The notes beneath the pieces were generated by a model. The model had not been told where the DNA came from, did no database searches, and saw nothing but the letters and a program-made list of their open reading frames with translations. A stretch of 6,786 nucleotides of DNA from an uncultured Oscillospiraceae bacterium (GTDB lineage Bacteria; Bacillota; Clostridia; Oscillospirales; Oscillospiraceae), in contig CAJOOV010000169.1 in the NCBI GenBank assembly GCA_905236265.1, positions 1 to 6,786 on the forward strand, given 5' to 3'. A program made the position numbers and the translations under genes. Shown here piece after piece: positions 6,186 to 6,786 of the stretch. Each line of letters begins with the position of its first letter. Positions within the stretch are counted from its first letter, which is position 1.

Positions 6186-6536
6186 TCAAAACCGGGCGTT
6201 GAACAGGAACACACCCGCCAGAATCACCAGCATCCCCAGAAGCTTTCGCCGGTTCAGCTTTTCGTGGAGGATGAAGTACCCTGCCACCGCTATGAGGATA
6301 TAGCTCATGGACTCCAGCACAGGGGCGGAGGACAGGGGCACATACCGCAGCGCCAGCATAGTCAGAATCGTGGAGAGGAAAAACATACCATAGGCCACGA
6401 TGACATAGGGGTTGAGATACTCCCGGATGGGGGAGGAATAGGTCTTGTTTGCGGACAGCTTCAGCAGAATCTGTGATGCCACGGAAATCAGGATGGAGCA
6501 CAGATACAGGCACACGGAAAACGCTTCTTTACTCAT
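6186..6536 (-). CDS. Small DMT/EamA-type membrane protein, second of an overlapping pair
   Basis: This 116-residue protein has four predicted membrane helices (about 5-26, 43-63, 69-91, 97-114). SQILLKLSA ending helix 1, ALRYVPLSSAPVLES between helices 2 and 3, and HEKLNRRKLLGMLVILAGVFLF in helix 4 are typical of the drug/metabolite transporter superfamily, in the half-size forms related to SMR and ArnE/ArnF proteins. The glutamate in helix 1 that drives proton-coupled drug export in EmrE is absent here (helix 1 is LYLCSILISVASQILL), so a simple multidrug exporter is unlikely. The ATG at 6536 overlaps the stop of the upstream gene by 8 nt (ATGAGTAA) and has GGTGAG about 5 nt before it; a GTG at 6542 would add two residues. 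Translational coupling suggests an obligate partner. The substrate is unknown. Confidence 0.8.
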   Translation of the reverse strand: MSKEAFSVCLYLCSILISVASQILLKLSANKTYSSPIREYLNPYVIVAYGMFFLSTILTMLALRYVPLSSAPVLESMSYILIAVAGYFILHEKLNRRKLLGMLVILAGVFLFNARF

Positions 6537-6786
6537 TGTCACTCACCATCAGGTATATCCCCACAAAAATCACCGCTGCGCCCAGCAGCATATTCCACCG
6601 TATCGTCTCCCGGAAGAAGAGCGCTCCCCACACCAGTCCCCACGCCAGAGACACAGGCCGGTTTGCATAGGCAACCGTCAGGGGCAGGCGCTTGAGCACC
6701 TGCTGCCAGACAATGGCATAGATGAAAATCAGCGCCAGCTCTCCCCCGTAGAGCAGGAAGAAAGGCAGGGAAAACAGTTCCTGAAG
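6529..6786 (-). CDS. Small DMT/EamA-type membrane protein, first of the pair (5' end outside window)
   Basis: The minus strand is open from the window edge to a TAA at 6531-6529, giving 85 residues with the N terminus missing. LLYGGELALIFIYAIVWQQV, then LPLTVAYANRPVSLAWGLV, then ALFFRETIRW and MLLGAAVIFVGIYLM read as helices 2 to 4 of a four-helix DMT half-transporter. The pattern (PLTVAYA after helix 2, a charged FFRETI loop, then LGAAVIFVGIYL) mirrors the PLSSAP, ILHEKL and LGMLVILAGVF layout of the downstream partner. The last codons overlap the start of that partner, so the two are surely one operon and plausibly a heterodimer, like ArnE-ArnF or paired SMR proteins. Helix 1 is not visible, so presence of a membrane glutamate cannot be judged. 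No start codon falls inside the window. Confidence 0.8.
   Translation of the reverse strand, partial: LQELFSLPFFLLYGGELALIFIYAIVWQQVLKRLPLTVAYANRPVSLAWGLVWGALFFRETIRWNMLLGAAVIFVGIYLMVSDNE

Noticed and set aside
6150..6670. Plus-strand open frames at 6150-6476 and 6449-6670
   Set aside because: They are antisense to the two transporter genes, which show clear membrane helices and family motifs, and they lack hydrophobic or domain patterns of their own.

Overview
The window looks like chromosomal housekeeping DNA from a fairly GC-rich Gram-positive anaerobe, most likely a gut clostridium of the Oscillospiraceae/Ruminococcaceae type. This is an inference from three things: GC-rich third codon positions combined with strong AGGAGG-type ribosome sites, an IreB (UPF0297) protein, which is typical of Firmicutes, and a type III glutamine synthetase, which is common in anaerobes. 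No mobile element, phage gene, CRISPR array, rRNA or tRNA is visible.

Layout, left to right. The window opens inside pheS (1-542, + strand, 5' end missing). A gap of about 100 bp dominated by a long palindrome separates it from pheT (643-3351, +). The two encode the alpha and beta chains of phenylalanyl-tRNA synthetase. PheT is long (902 residues) because it carries an extra block of roughly 100 residues that resembles a degenerate second copy of its own tRNA-binding OB domain. A GC-rich hairpin follows pheT. Next is a self-contained single-gene unit: a near-consensus sigma-A promoter with a LexA-like dyad between its -35 and -10, a small ireB gene (3485-3733, +) and an intrinsic terminator.

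The next unit is nitrogen assimilation: a candidate promoter, a leader containing a strong terminator-like hairpin just before the ribosome site, and glnN, the type III glutamine synthetase (3994-6087, +). A long hairpin closes this unit and separates it from a converging minus-strand operon. That operon encodes two overlapping four-helix DMT/EamA-type membrane half-transporters (6186-6536, and 6529 to the window edge, truncated), probably partners in a heterodimer.

Working together: pheS-pheT is one translation enzyme, ireB is a signalling protein, glnN fixes ammonia into glutamine, and the last pair is a small membrane transporter. Apart from pheS-pheT and the transporter pair, these are separate transcription units that happen to be adjacent. 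No obvious new multi-gene system is present. The most interesting items are the PheT domain duplication, the putative glnN attenuator, the LexA-like box in the ireB promoter and the pheS-pheT palindrome.
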